From NCBI GenBank assembly GCA_018826295.1, contig JAHJZX010000003.1:1-49442 (forward strand): a DNA stretch of 49,442 bases, in the 5' to 3' direction. Positions 18,406-27,167 of this stretch are shown here, in pieces. The first letter of the stretch is position 1. Each line of letters begins with the position of its first letter. Below the pieces are notes generated by a model. That model was not told the origin of the DNA, made no database searches, and saw nothing but the letters and a program-made list of their open reading frames with translations. The DNA comes from Gammaproteobacteria bacterium. Lineage in GTDB: Bacteria; Pseudomonadota; Gammaproteobacteria; Enterobacterales; Alteromonadaceae. The translations under genes and the position numbers were made by a program.

Positions 18406-19752
18406 TTATGCCGATAACTTAAATCTTTCTAGTTCACCAACATCGAATAACAACTCTTCGATCATAAAATCTACGACTGAACTAGAGATGTAAATTGAGA
18501 TCTCTCTATTTAACCCGGCAATTAATAATTCAGCGATAGTTCTTTTCTTCCCTAAATATGAACCAAGGTTTGACCATCTCGCTGTTTTAAATGACGGTTT
18601 ATTTGGCAAGACTTTTATGATCGATCTTAACCTATTATGCAATTCAACCAGTTCATTCAGCGGTGGTGCAATCAACTTTGAACTTGATGTTGCATGTGTT
18701 CTTTTATTGAACACGCCACTCTCGATCAATGACACTATGGTATTTCTCGACATAGAAAGGAGTCTTTGCGAGTCTTCCCATCTGAGATGGTATCTATTGT
18801 CATTTGCTGCATGTTGTTGCCTCCGATTTACCGTAAGAATCTTATATGTTGCAGCCTCAGGGATCTCAATCTTCACGCTATGTTGTTTACTGCTAACTGC
18901 GGTGGTTAACCGCGAGAAATATTGGTCGTTAGCGGCATGAAGCGGGGCATCTAAATTCGTCAGTAACTTATTTATGCTTTTGCTTCGTAAATCTTTTATA
19001 AAACGCCGCTTACGGTGTTTTGCGTAGTCCTGACGAACAAAATCCAATGTAGCTAGAAGGTGAGCATACTCAAAATACTTAGATGTATCTTGCAGATGTT
19101 CAATCGCCTTATGGTATTTATCGTATGTTGCATCAAATGGACGCATCGAGAATTTTACGTAGTGGTATAAATGCTCCAGATGGGCTTCCTCCTGCGATGT
19201 ATTCATTTTCGCCAGTGTCTGCTCATACGCAGGTAAAGCCACATGCACAACCGCTACGTCAGCCCATGGTTTTGCACAGTTGGTGCAGCGGTGCAGCAAA
19301 TTACTTTCCCACTTTTGCTCTGCACCGCAAACAAGACATGCATGAAGCAACTTACACTCATGTACTTCGCAATGATTTATGTGCATGTACAACCATTTCG
19401 ATTTTATGTAGCCGTGTTCAGCTATGCAGTGTGGGCAGAACACGGGTTTGCCAATTTTCGTGCGATAGAAGGTATTCGATGCAACCTCATGTAACAAACC
19501 ATCACGCATAAAATACTTCCGTAAGTCTGTACACGAGATGTCTATAGCTTTGGCAAAGTAAGGCAGAACCCGGTAGAAGTCGTCAGAGCGCACGAAGAAA
19601 CACCGAGACTGTCTGAGGCTTTTAAAATCACAAAACAAGTCTGCTAGTGTCTCACGGCCATTCATGTCGGCAAGTCGCAGAACGAAACCTAAAAACAATT
19701 CCCCATCAACAGGCCTTGGACGAATTGGATATGGGTTACTCAAGAATTCCAT
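18406..19752 (-). CDS. tniQ: TniQ-family target-selection protein
   Basis: A 448-residue protein with the TniQ N-terminal segment (FLSNPYPIRPRPVDGELFLGFVLRLA) and a zinc-finger block at about residues 106-159 (C106/C109/H113, H124/H127/C128, H131/C133, H137/C139/C142, C156/C159). The C-terminal half is a helical DNA-binding region. TniQ/TnsD proteins recognise the attachment site and recruit TnsC. It is the last gene of the operon, 3 bases after tnsC. No second tniQ or tnsE is in the element, so this is probably the only selector. Its size is between short CAST TniQ and full TnsD. Confidence 0.85.
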   Translation of the reverse strand: MEFLSNPYPIRPRPVDGELFLGFVLRLADMNGRETLADLFCDFKSLRQSRCFFVRSDDFYRVLPYFAKAIDISCTDLRKYFMRDGLLHEVASNTFYRTKIGKPVFCPHCIAEHGYIKSKWLYMHINHCEVHECKLLHACLVCGAEQKWESNLLHRCTNCAKPWADVAVVHVALPAYEQTLAKMNTSQEEAHLEHLYHYVKFSMRPFDATYDKYHKAIEHLQDTSKYFEYAHLLATLDFVRQDYAKHRKRRFIKDLRSKSINKLLTNLDAPLHAANDQYFSRLTTAVSSKQHSVKIEIPEAATYKILTVNRRQQHAANDNRYHLRWEDSQRLLSMSRNTIVSLIESGVFNKRTHATSSSKLIAPPLNELVELHNRLRSIIKVLPNKPSFKTARWSNLGSYLGKKRTIAELLIAGLNREISIYISSSVVDFMIEELLFDVGELERFKLSA

Positions 19753-19755
19753 AAA

Positions 19756-20742
19756 TTAGTGCCCCTTTACGTTGTTGATATTTAAGATGTGTTTAGCGAC
19801 CTTCTTATCATTTGCCTGTATAAAGGGGTTAAATCCCAGTCGCTCATTCATAGCTGGTTGCCAGATGTTAGCGAATCCCTCTAGGGTAGGTTTTTGACCC
19901 TGTTGCACAGCGTCGACCATCTTATAAAACAGGTCGCGAACATTCCGTAAATTGCCATCGGTTGCTACGAAAATCCGTTTTAGGAGATTTTCTTGAGCTA
20001 GTACCTGCACACCATCTTCCAGTTTGAAAAACGAAAAGGATTCTCCAGCTTGACTTAGCAGTTCAGCAAAAGCTTCAAGCACTTGTGCAAACTCGTACAA
20101 GCGCTCAGGAGTGGATATTGAGAAGTTATTAAATCTCACCACACGAGGTCTGATCCGACTGGCCATCTCATCATAGAAACTGATTAACCTTTCAGCTTCA
20201 TGAGTACCCATGAATAGCACTGGCACTTTGGTGCGATTCATCAGGTTTTTTAAAAACGACACGGCCTGAGTTGGGGTTGAAGTTGCGCGTGTTGGTAGAT
20301 AATTATGGATCTCGTCAATGATGATAAGTTGTACCTCTTGTCGTTTAATGTAGTTGTCGATGCGATCTAATTTTTCTTCCAAGTTACCTTTTTTGGGACT
20401 TAGATCCCCCAAGGCTTTAAGCAGTAGATGTGCCATTCCTCCCTGAACAGACGAGTTGGGTGATTCGATCAACAATACCGGGCGCTTGTCGGCTTCAGGG
20501 GTATGAGTAACACCTTGATTCATACTCCGAACGATTGCTTTACATAAATTGGTTTTACCCATACCCGGTGGGGCGGAGATCAGCATGCCTACTGCATCGT
20601 TACCATCGTTATGCAACAGACTGCACAGTGTGTTTCTGGCTTGCTGCACACTTGAGTGCGCAACGACTAGAGAACTCATTGCCGATTTAATGTTAATGGC
20701 CAATGCTTTCACTTCTGGGGGGCGGCTATCGACTAATTGCAT
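19756..20742 (-). CDS. tnsC: TnsC-like AAA+ transposition regulator
   Basis: A 328-residue AAA+ ATPase with Walker A at 57-64 (APPGMGKT) and Walker B at 139-144 (IIIDE). Sensor regions follow (VLFMGTHEAERL). TnsC polymerises on DNA, links TniQ at the target to TnsB, and licenses insertion. It is shorter than Tn7 TnsC (555), resembling TniB and CAST-type TnsC. GGAG precedes the ATG. It follows tnsB after a 114-base gap and precedes tniQ by 3 bases. Confidence 0.88.
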   Translation of the reverse strand: MQLVDSRPPEVKALAINIKSAMSSLVVAHSSVQQARNTLCSLLHNDGNDAVGMLISAPPGMGKTNLCKAIVRSMNQGVTHTPEADKRPVLLIESPNSSVQGGMAHLLLKALGDLSPKKGNLEEKLDRIDNYIKRQEVQLIIIDEIHNYLPTRATSTPTQAVSFLKNLMNRTKVPVLFMGTHEAERLISFYDEMASRIRPRVVRFNNFSISTPERLYEFAQVLEAFAELLSQAGESFSFFKLEDGVQVLAQENLLKRIFVATDGNLRNVRDLFYKMVDAVQQGQKPTLEGFANIWQPAMNERLGFNPFIQANDKKVAKHILNINNVKGH

Positions 20743-20856
20743 AGATGTAACTCCAAAGATTGATTTACTTCTTTAAAAACAAGGTAAAACGTTTAATTGA
20801 GTTGGTTTTGAAGAGGCTTTGCAGCCTCTGAACAAAAATTGAACAGCAAAAGTCTC

Positions 20857-22818
20857 TTAATATTTTTCAAGAGGTTGGTTAATAGTCGGTGCTTGGGCGT
20901 TGTCAGCTTCGTCAACCTCTTTCTGCGTGATGTGACCGAAGTCTTTAGCTCCCATCCCGTTACCGGCGTTCATTAGCGCCATTAACTCTGCGTCATCCAG
21001 TCGCTCATCAATACCGTGGTAATTAATGGGTTCAGAATTACTTTTGGATTTTTTGGACTTACGATCTGCACCTACATTGCTAATAAACGGCTTGGAGTTA
21101 CCTGCTTTACGTGTCTTACGTGTAGCTTGGTATTCCTGTAAGCTTGTGTCTTCAGCTATGGTCGGGTTCGTGCAAGGAACAGAGATAATCTCGTTCGTGA
21201 ACTCATCGAGCACCCCAATCTTGGACACGTCGTCGTTGTTAACTAATACTGTAACTTTGGGGTCTCGCTTACCAAGTGAATTGCTTGCAACCAAGTTGTG
21301 ATAGTGCTTGCGCAATGCTTTTGAGCAATACACCAAGTTGTTTATTTCAATGCCTTTAGTGCGAAGGATTAGCTCTTTATCTATACCGGCATACGCTTTA
21401 ATCTTTTCGTATGCATCAGGAGATATTGGCATACCCAAATGCTGATATTTCTCCCAAACCTCCAGAGGAGAACGATTGCCAAGACCTCGATGCGAATTCT
21501 CGTGGTAGTGATCTAAGATGTAACGCTCAAACTCAGCGATAAACTCATCTTTGGTTAATACAGCCAATTCTTGAATTGTGCTTTCCAGCACTTCTCCACG
21601 ATTACGATTACCCACGTATCCACGCATTTGAGTCGCAAATTGCGACTTAATCGTCTTATTAAAGCTTTCTACAAATGGCTTCTTCCATGGGGATGCAGCT
21701 TCGCAAATATGATGTTCACATCCGATAGTAACCAACATTGAGCGCACCCAAGTTGCAGTAAAAGCGGAACCAACGTCAGAGAAAATAGTCTCCGGCGCAC
21801 CGCTCAATGGCCATGTGTTTTTTGCTGATGTTGACGTTTTATATGGATTCACCATATGTTTAATTAGCTGAACAACTGCATTTGCGGTTTCTGATGCTTT
21901 TTCAGAAACAGAAATGTGATAACCCACAACTAAACGGGTGAATACATCTAGAGCGATGTAGATGATTGGCTTATAGATCTTTTCTTGACGGGTGATCTCA
22001 TCAATTACCTTTAAACCAATCTGAAGATGCAATGCATCAATTTCGACACGTTCTAATGGAAAGCAAACCACATTCTGGTTTGAACGGCTCCGAAACTCTC
22101 TTCGAGCTGCTTTGAAGCCTTTGCGGGCTTTAGTGACTTCAAAACTATCAAAACTATTCACGAAATCATAAAAGGCAGTTTCACTCATCGGTTTACCCAA
22201 ATGAGCTTCATCCAGTGCCTGATCTAATTTTTTAGCTAATTGCTCTGCGCGTTCGAACTCCTGCAAATATGTGCGATAAACTTCTGCGACTGAAGGGCCG
22301 TTAAAGCGCAAATAGTGCTTATCGAACGCCCACTGAGCCAGCTCATACTTGAATGTGTCCTGCTTCTTACGGCGGACAATTTTGGCTTTTTTAATCAAGC
22401 AAGAATAATCACGGTTGAATTTTTTCCATTTGGTGTACAACGCAATCATGGTGGAGTCACTCAGAGGTTTGTCATCTGGCCAACCAAACTTCAGTGCGGC
22501 TTCGTTCAATAACTGCTTCACAAATGGACGAGCTGTAGGCGTAAGATGAAGATCCATCTTGTCCACGCAATACTTTAAAAACTCATACTTCGAAGCCTCT
22601 TTGTCATTTGCAAAGGTGGTAAGCACAACGGCTTTTTCCCGCGCCAGAAGAGTCATGTCACCGTTGGCAAACCATGTTTGCAGTTGCTCAGGTCGAACCA
22701 TCATTGGTTCGCGATTTTCGAATCCAAGCAGAACGACATCTGTTGAAGCATAGCGAATAGCGCCTCTGTGACCATTGAAGTTAAAGCGTGCATTTGGCTG
22801 TAGTTGAATCATACTCAT
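20857..22818 (-). CDS. tnsB: TnsB DDE transposase
   Basis: A 653-residue transposase with N-terminal helix-turn-helix DNA-binding domains (about 1-240). The integrase core follows, with the triad D261 (EIDALHL), D348 (FSDVGSAF) and E384 (PFVESFNKT) and exactly 35 residues between the last two. The C-terminal part ends in a charged, Ser/Lys-rich tail (about 560-653), probably the TnsC contact. It cuts and joins the 3-prime ends at the terminal repeats. It starts 2 bases after tnsA, so the two are translationally coupled as for a TnsA+TnsB cut-and-paste pair. Confidence 0.93.
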   Translation of the reverse strand: MSMIQLQPNARFNFNGHRGAIRYASTDVVLLGFENREPMMVRPEQLQTWFANGDMTLLAREKAVVLTTFANDKEASKYEFLKYCVDKMDLHLTPTARPFVKQLLNEAALKFGWPDDKPLSDSTMIALYTKWKKFNRDYSCLIKKAKIVRRKKQDTFKYELAQWAFDKHYLRFNGPSVAEVYRTYLQEFERAEQLAKKLDQALDEAHLGKPMSETAFYDFVNSFDSFEVTKARKGFKAARREFRSRSNQNVVCFPLERVEIDALHLQIGLKVIDEITRQEKIYKPIIYIALDVFTRLVVGYHISVSEKASETANAVVQLIKHMVNPYKTSTSAKNTWPLSGAPETIFSDVGSAFTATWVRSMLVTIGCEHHICEAASPWKKPFVESFNKTIKSQFATQMRGYVGNRNRGEVLESTIQELAVLTKDEFIAEFERYILDHYHENSHRGLGNRSPLEVWEKYQHLGMPISPDAYEKIKAYAGIDKELILRTKGIEINNLVYCSKALRKHYHNLVASNSLGKRDPKVTVLVNNDDVSKIGVLDEFTNEIISVPCTNPTIAEDTSLQEYQATRKTRKAGNSKPFISNVGADRKSKKSKSNSEPINYHGIDERLDDAELMALMNAGNGMGAKDFGHITQKEVDEADNAQAPTINQPLEKY

Positions 22819-22819
22819 G

Positions 22820-23473
22820 TTAGTAACTCCACTTAATTTGTGTGTTGATTGACAGTGTTGGCTTACCCAAAAAATCTATGTTGTGGTACTGATGGCTAAG
22901 GAATGTCCACGCATCGATGGGTGGGTATCCCTTGGCCTCAAACGCCAACACTAAGTTCTGAATTTTTAGCGCTTCATGGCCACTAAAAACGCTTTTTCCC
23001 AGTTGCTGCTGCTCCGCAGTAACAGCTTCACGTTTGCGAAACGGATATAACTGGTGACGTCTGAGATGCTCATCTTGATGACGGATTTCGCTGCACGTCA
23101 GTAAGCGCAATTCTCTTTCCTGCCACTCGCTAAAATTTGCTTGTAAGGCTTCGAATTTTTTCGCAAATCCGCTCTCTTCAGTAAGCGCCAAAGGCTTAAC
23201 TTCGATGAATTCGTAATTGCCGTTGATGTACTCGACCAATATGTCTGGTGTATAACGCAACTTTCTTTTCTGGTACTTCCACCCAAATGATTTGGGTTGT
23301 GTCACATAGCGTTTAACACTTGGTGCGAACTCCAAGAAACGAAGGGCATCCACTTCCAAATGACTATCGCAGTACATGCCTGCGCGATTTTTAACTGAGT
23401 AAAACTGGATCACAGGTCGAATTAGGCTCGACTTCGGTAGCTTGCGATCTTCGGTTTCTTTCTTTTTGCTCAT
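22820..23473 (-). CDS. tnsA: TnsA endonuclease
   Basis: The ATG at 23473 is chosen because AGGAG lies 7 bases upstream on the minus strand; an extension to 23515 lacks this. The product is 217 residues. The PDDEXK active site is E40 (CDSHLE), D77 (RYTPD) and E91-V-K93 (FIEVKP). A C-terminal helical domain follows. TnsA cuts the 5-prime strands, so with TnsB the element moves by cut-and-paste rather than by cointegrate formation. It is the first gene of the tns operon; the promoter should lie in the AT-rich region above it. Confidence 0.92.
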   Translation of the reverse strand: MSKKKETEDRKLPKSSLIRPVIQFYSVKNRAGMYCDSHLEVDALRFLEFAPSVKRYVTQPKSFGWKYQKRKLRYTPDILVEYINGNYEFIEVKPLALTEESGFAKKFEALQANFSEWQERELRLLTCSEIRHQDEHLRRHQLYPFRKREAVTAEQQQLGKSVFSGHEALKIQNLVLAFEAKGYPPIDAWTFLSHQYHNIDFLGKPTLSINTQIKWSY

Positions 23474-23777
23474 TCGAGATCTCCTGTCGTTTGTTTTATT
23501 CGATTTTCTGTTCAAAAAGTAAGCATGTGGACGAATAAATCTTGCTCAAAACTCAAACAAGTCAAGCCGGATTTACTAAAGGTAATGTTGATTAAATACA
23601 TGATTTATATAGTTATATAGATGTTGTATTAATTCTTTTTCGCCTATTGCATTGAGTGAAAACCAGAATTTTTCGCAATTTCGGATTGAAAATTTTGTCA
23701 ACATGGTTAAATTCACCCCTAAAATATTTTTTAAATTTTTTCCGCCGGGGACAAAATTGAGCGTTTTCCTTGTTATG

Positions 23778-24146
23778 TCTCATGAGTTTTTCGCGACAAA
23801 AAAGCGAACAACATTTTTAAAAATTTTTGTTTTTGGCATGTTGTTAACTCCTTTGAGCGTTGTTGTTGGTCGCTAAACCTGTATCTCATGAGCAGTCATT
23901 ACAGGTCGTTTGTTCCTGCTCTACTTCTCATTAGTTTTTGGTGGCACAAAAGCGAACAACTTTTTTTAAAAAAGATTTTGTGGCTTTCAATCAACGGTTT
24001 ATGGGCGTTGCTATTGCGCGTTTACTCAGCAAGTGACAGGCAGTAATATCGATAAAGGTCAGCGAATTTTCTGTCGGTTGTGCTTGCTCACTATCCATAA
24101 GTATTCGGCGCGGATAAAGCGAACAGCTTTTTTCAAATTTTTTTAG
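23778..24146 (+). repeat. Three imperfect AT-rich direct repeats
   Basis: Three related segments of about 53 bases start at 23778, 23926 and 24092. They share the order TCAT-AGTTTTT, then AAAGCGAACAAC (AGC in the third), then a T-run and A-run. The 148- and 166-base spacing is too long and uneven for CRISPR. The third ends 24 bases before the sigma-like gene. The rest of 23474-24169 has no convincing gene; the short frame at 23652-23876 runs through the first repeat and is probably not coding. Likely role: multiple binding sites or promoters between the tns operon and cargo (inference). Confidence 0.65.
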
Positions 24147-24169
24147 ATGAATGATTTGTAAGGTTAAAA

Positions 24170-24829
24170 ATGAACAAATTCAGGTCTCTTGAAGACGCTA
24201 TCGCGCAGGTATCGGTGAAACCATCTTTTGTATCGTTGGCAAAGGGAATGGTCGGTAATCGGTTAAGTGCTTTTCTCAAGGGGTCTAGCGAAAGTACGCA
24301 AATCGCTGAGGATGCTATTGGACATTCCGTTGAAAGGTTACTCAGGATTGTTAAACGAAAAGGCCAACGCTGGAGCCTATATCAACAAGCCGTCGATACC
24401 TTTGGTACGCAGGATTGTTTGGTAACGAGATACCTCGTTAGATGTGTGGGGAACTACTTGGCCGAAAGGCAGCGCTTTTGGGGCATAAACTCCAAAACTG
24501 GTGAACTCGGATATAAAGCCAGAGCGATTCAGCCAACCATGTCAGAAGACGGCCTTTATATGAGCCAAGACACATGGCTCACATCATTGCTTGAAGAAAG
24601 CGGAACAGAAGGTCACGATATTGTCGATAGCCTGAGGGAGATTGAGGTTGCTCTGACAAAAGCCAACCTGCCTCAAGATGTCATAGATTTAGTCGTCATG
24701 CGTGGGCAAGGGATGACGTTTGTTGAGATTTCGGAAAAGGTAGGTAAGAACAAAGACGCCCTTCGCCAGCAGCTGAAAAGGGCTGAAGATAAAATTGATA
24801 AGGCGTTACAGGGCTATTTTACCAAGTGA
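24170..24829 (+). CDS. Sigma-70-like regulatory protein
   Basis: A 219-residue protein. The C-terminal part (about 165-215) reads as a sigma region 4 type helix-turn-helix (LPQDVIDLVVMRGQGMTF, then VEISEKVGKNKDALRQQLKR). The N-terminal and middle parts resemble region 2 of short sigma factors, though weakly (ERLLRIVKRKGQR). The role is inferred to be transcription control of the element or its cargo. It is divergent from tnsA across the repeat-bearing region, which makes it a candidate regulator of both sides. No anti-sigma gene is visible. It could be a plain DNA-binding regulator instead. Confidence 0.6.
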   Translation: MNKFRSLEDAIAQVSVKPSFVSLAKGMVGNRLSAFLKGSSESTQIAEDAIGHSVERLLRIVKRKGQRWSLYQQAVDTFGTQDCLVTRYLVRCVGNYLAERQRFWGINSKTGELGYKARAIQPTMSEDGLYMSQDTWLTSLLEESGTEGHDIVDSLREIEVALTKANLPQDVIDLVVMRGQGMTFVEISEKVGKNKDALRQQLKRAEDKIDKALQGYFTK

Positions 24830-24942
24830 GATAGCCTTAGCAGTGGGCTTTGTATTAAAGGTGGCTGGCTAAGTTATTCCTTCCGTCAGCGGATGAGAAA
24901 TCTTAGCTATACTCTTTCGACACTAACTAATAGGCCACTGCT

Positions 24943-25224
24943 ATGCGCTACTGCCAAACTACCTTTAATGCCATACCGCCAGAGCAGGTTGAGAAAGTGC
25001 TAAGTGCTCTGACAAGAGAGCAGTTTGTCGGAGGGCAAGCTGCTTATCTATTGGAAGATGGAACCTACTCAATAGATGCCGGGGAAAATGACATTCGAGC
25101 CATCTATGATGAGGGCGCATCGGTTATCAAGTTCTTGTGTCGGCATGAACACGACAAAGCATTCTATGAAAGTAAGCTACAGTCATTTTCCGCTAAACAC
25201 AGGATACAAGTAGCTCGTTGCTAG
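24943..25224 (+). CDS. Small hypothetical protein (93 aa)
   Basis: A 93-residue soluble protein not recognised. It is acidic in the middle and contains YSIDAGENDIRAIYDEGASV, then a KFLCRHEHDKAFYESKL helix. No signal peptide, membrane helix or metal site is evident. It is 113 bases after the sigma-like gene on the same strand. A TATACT at 24908-24913 could be its own -10 element. A hairpin region follows it. Confidence 0.55.
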   Translation: MRYCQTTFNAIPPEQVEKVLSALTREQFVGGQAAYLLEDGTYSIDAGENDIRAIYDEGASVIKFLCRHEHDKAFYESKLQSFSAKHRIQVARC

Positions 25225-25877
25225 ATTATGCATGCTCGAAAGAGAATTTGAGATGAGAAATTACGACTATGAAAATCCAGCCTCACCTGAGTGCCTCAAA
25301 TTAGATTTAACAACCGCTTATATCAGTTCAGGATTAAACAGATAGGTAGCTTGGAGCGAATGCCTTTCATTAGGCCTAAAATAGGCGCGAAGTGAGTGGG
25401 GTAGTTTTGCATGCGCCTATATCAATTAGATATAAACAATTTTTTAATGTAAAAAAATGATTTATCCCTTAAAGCTTGCGTTTTTTATTCACAGCTTGTT
25501 GTCAAGCTGATGAGGTAAGTGGCTGCTAACTGTGGATAACCATGCTCAACCTAAAGCGAATGAAGTGTTTGCTTTAGAATTAAATTAGCACTATCGTAGA
25601 TGGTGACTTAAATGGATGGGTATTTATACAGGAGTTGGACGGCTAGTTGGCGCTAGCCGCCCCCACAGGTCACAATCAGTAGCCTATGTATCTTTGGATT
25701 TTTCACTCTCCAAGTACAACACGTTACGTGTTGAGGCTCTAAAGTATCGTATGTATATATCAATGTGCAAATTTTAAATTTCATATTTGCAATTTGTACC
25801 GATTTAAGCTGTAAGCATTGCGTTACTTTAGGTCACTAGGCTACTTCTTTTATTCTTTAATATTAAGGAGTTAGCTT
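25225..25877. other. Noncoding stretch with several perfect hairpins
   Basis: No frame of plausible coding length is present over about 650 bases. Instead there are at least four perfect short inverted repeats: ATAGGCGC/GCGCCTAT (25381-25420, 24-base loop), CAGCTTG/CAAGCTG (25492-25509), CGGCTAG/CTAGCCG (25640-25659) and CAACACG/CGTGTTG (25717-25733). None is followed by a T-run. It could be a leader, an RNA gene or recombination-site debris; the sequence alone does not decide. Confidence 0.5.
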
Positions 25878-26006
25878 ATGGCTGATCATCCATGCTGTAC
25901 AATTTGTAAAAAATGCCCTTATCGGCACTTAGACATCTGCACTCATTGCGCCACCCCTAACGTCGTTTGGGAGAACCCTTTCTTAACAGCGGGGTTTGAA
26001 CTATGA
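25878..26006 (+). CDS. Cys-rich mini-protein (42 aa), putative zinc binder
   Basis: The frame from ATG 25878 gives 42 residues with six Cys and two His in the first 24 (HPCCTICKKC, then HLDICTHC), a zinc-ribbon/knuckle pattern. AAGGAG lies 8 bases before the ATG. Its TGA overlaps the ATG of the next frame (ATGA), which is strong support for real, coupled translation. I do not recognise the family. A terminator follows the pair. Confidence 0.6.
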   Translation: MADHPCCTICKKCPYRHLDICTHCATPNVVWENPFLTAGFEL

Positions 26007-26137
26007 GTGAGAACTATACTGATGGAACATTCGTTTATTGTCGATTTAGACGTAAGCGGAACAGCAGTGAAATGCTTGACGCACATGACTACGGCTATAA
26101 AGCGTGGCGCATTCCGATAAAAAACCGTAAGAAGTAG
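26003..26137 (+). CDS. Basic mini-protein (44 aa)
   Basis: A 44-residue frame starting in the 4-base ATGA overlap with the Cys-rich mini-protein. It is strongly basic (RFRRKRN near residue 14, and KNRKK at the end) with aromatic residues (YTDGTFVYCRF), suggesting nucleic-acid binding; function unknown. A clear terminator begins 8 bases after its stop, so the two small genes look like a complete unit. Confidence 0.55.
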   Translation: MSENYTDGTFVYCRFRRKRNSSEMLDAHDYGYKAWRIPIKNRKK

Positions 26138-26144
26138 TTCCAAG

Positions 26145-26167
26145 GGCGACCTAAGTGTCGCCTTTTT
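26145..26167 (+). terminator. Terminator of the mini-protein pair
   Basis: GGCGAC (26145-26150) pairs with GTCGCC (26157-26162) around a 6-base loop and is followed by TTTTT. Confidence 0.75.
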
Positions 26168-26471
26168 CATTCAGTTGATCTGTGCTGGGATTTTAAGAAT
26201 CCGGGGATTCACTTCAACAAGGCCAGTGAGCAAATTCAGGGATTGGACTTGGAGTAAAGCTCTAGACTCCTTCAGTCAACGTTTGGCTCGAAGGAGCTAC
26301 AGGGAGGGGTTTGATGGCGACAATTAGAGAATTGCAGATGATTAAGTTAATCTTGATTTCACCCTAAAATCAGGCCGCTAAAGGTTAATATCAGACGATG
26401 AAACTCTTTTAAGACATATGATCAAGCTATAAATCTCATTAAATTTCATATAATCGAGGAAAATGAATGCC
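26168..26471. other. Gene-poor spacer, possible decayed frame on the minus strand
   Basis: No intact gene is seen. An open minus-strand frame at 26171-26275 (ending KIPAQIN) is preceded by an in-frame stop and looks like the tail of a lost gene. CTCCTTC (26267-26273) and GAAGGAG (26290-26296) form an inverted repeat. The region separates the mini-protein unit from the converging end of the membrane-protein gene. Confidence 0.35.
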
Positions 26472-27164
26472 CTAGCCAAGGTATTCTCTGAACAGTATTT
26501 TCGCATAACTTTCCCCGTAGACCTTGATTAGAAACCTACCAAAAAGAAGAACTATCGCGTAAAACACGGCAGTGAAAATAGATATTTGTACTGCTACAGA
26601 AGATGTCTCCAGATATCTGAACAAGGCAATATTGGCCAAAGAAAAAATAAGTCCCAATACAGAACCACCGATTAGGTTTCTAATGAATCCATATTCAATA
26701 TTGTGCTTGAGGAGGAATTCGTTTCCATGCAACTTCTTTCTAACTGATGCCATTGTTTCCGATATAATCATTCTGCTTTCATTTTCATTGATAGATTCTT
26801 GCTCTTTTGTTGGCAGAACAACTTTGAAATCTTCTTCAATCAAACTTCTTATTCTAATTTTGTGCTGTTCGCTGTATGTGTCATCCGAATACATCAAAAA
26901 ATTTGTTGTTGGCATGAACTTTTCATCTTTGAAAATTCTCTTTTCAAATAATTCTTTTCCTATCGTTCGACTTATTTGAGCAAGTAGATAATAAAACAAA
27001 AATGTCATGCCGAGGCCAGCTACAAGTTTTACCGCAAGTAACTCACCCAAAAACCTTGAAAGCTCGTCATTTACCAAAAAGTAGTTGAAAACTATTGCTG
27101 GAACGAGAATGGATATTACCGCCGGAGCAAATCTCCCCATTATTGAATATTTATCAAACTTCAT
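26472..27164 (-). CDS. Four-helix membrane protein, putative effector of the E2-E1-JAB operon
   Basis: A 230-residue protein with two hydrophobic helices near the N terminus (about 12-34 and 42-64), a polar middle (about 75-160, basic and acidic, probably cytoplasmic) and two C-terminal helices (about 165-187 and 191-213). I do not recognise a named family. It starts 3 bases after the stop of the conjugation gene, with AAGGTG as ribosome site, so it is the third gene of a tight operon. In CBASS and related systems, the last gene of such operons is often a membrane-disrupting effector; that role here is inference from position and topology. Confidence 0.75.
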   Translation of the reverse strand: MKFDKYSIMGRFAPAVISILVPAIVFNYFLVNDELSRFLGELLAVKLVAGLGMTFLFYYLLAQISRTIGKELFEKRIFKDEKFMPTTNFLMYSDDTYSEQHKIRIRSLIEEDFKVVLPTKEQESINENESRMIISETMASVRKKLHGNEFLLKHNIEYGFIRNLIGGSVLGLIFSLANIALFRYLETSSVAVQISIFTAVFYAIVLLFGRFLIKVYGESYAKILFREYLG

Positions 27165-27167
27165 AAA

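Noticed and set aside
23652..23876. 74-residue open frame upstream of the sigma-like gene.
   Set aside because: It is AT-driven (Phe/Lys-rich), runs through the direct repeat and lacks a ribosome site.
23778..24146. CRISPR array or CAST guide locus next to tnsA.
   Set aside because: The three repeats are imperfect, about 150 bases apart and unevenly spaced, and no cas genes occur in the element.
25225..25877. Retron or integron attC interpretation of the hairpin region.
   Set aside because: No reverse transcriptase or integron integrase is present, and no typical attC core pair was found.
26314..26367. Short frame beginning MATIRELQ with a good ribosome site, like an integrase start.
   Set aside because: Only 17 codons long, with no integrase sequence downstream in any frame.
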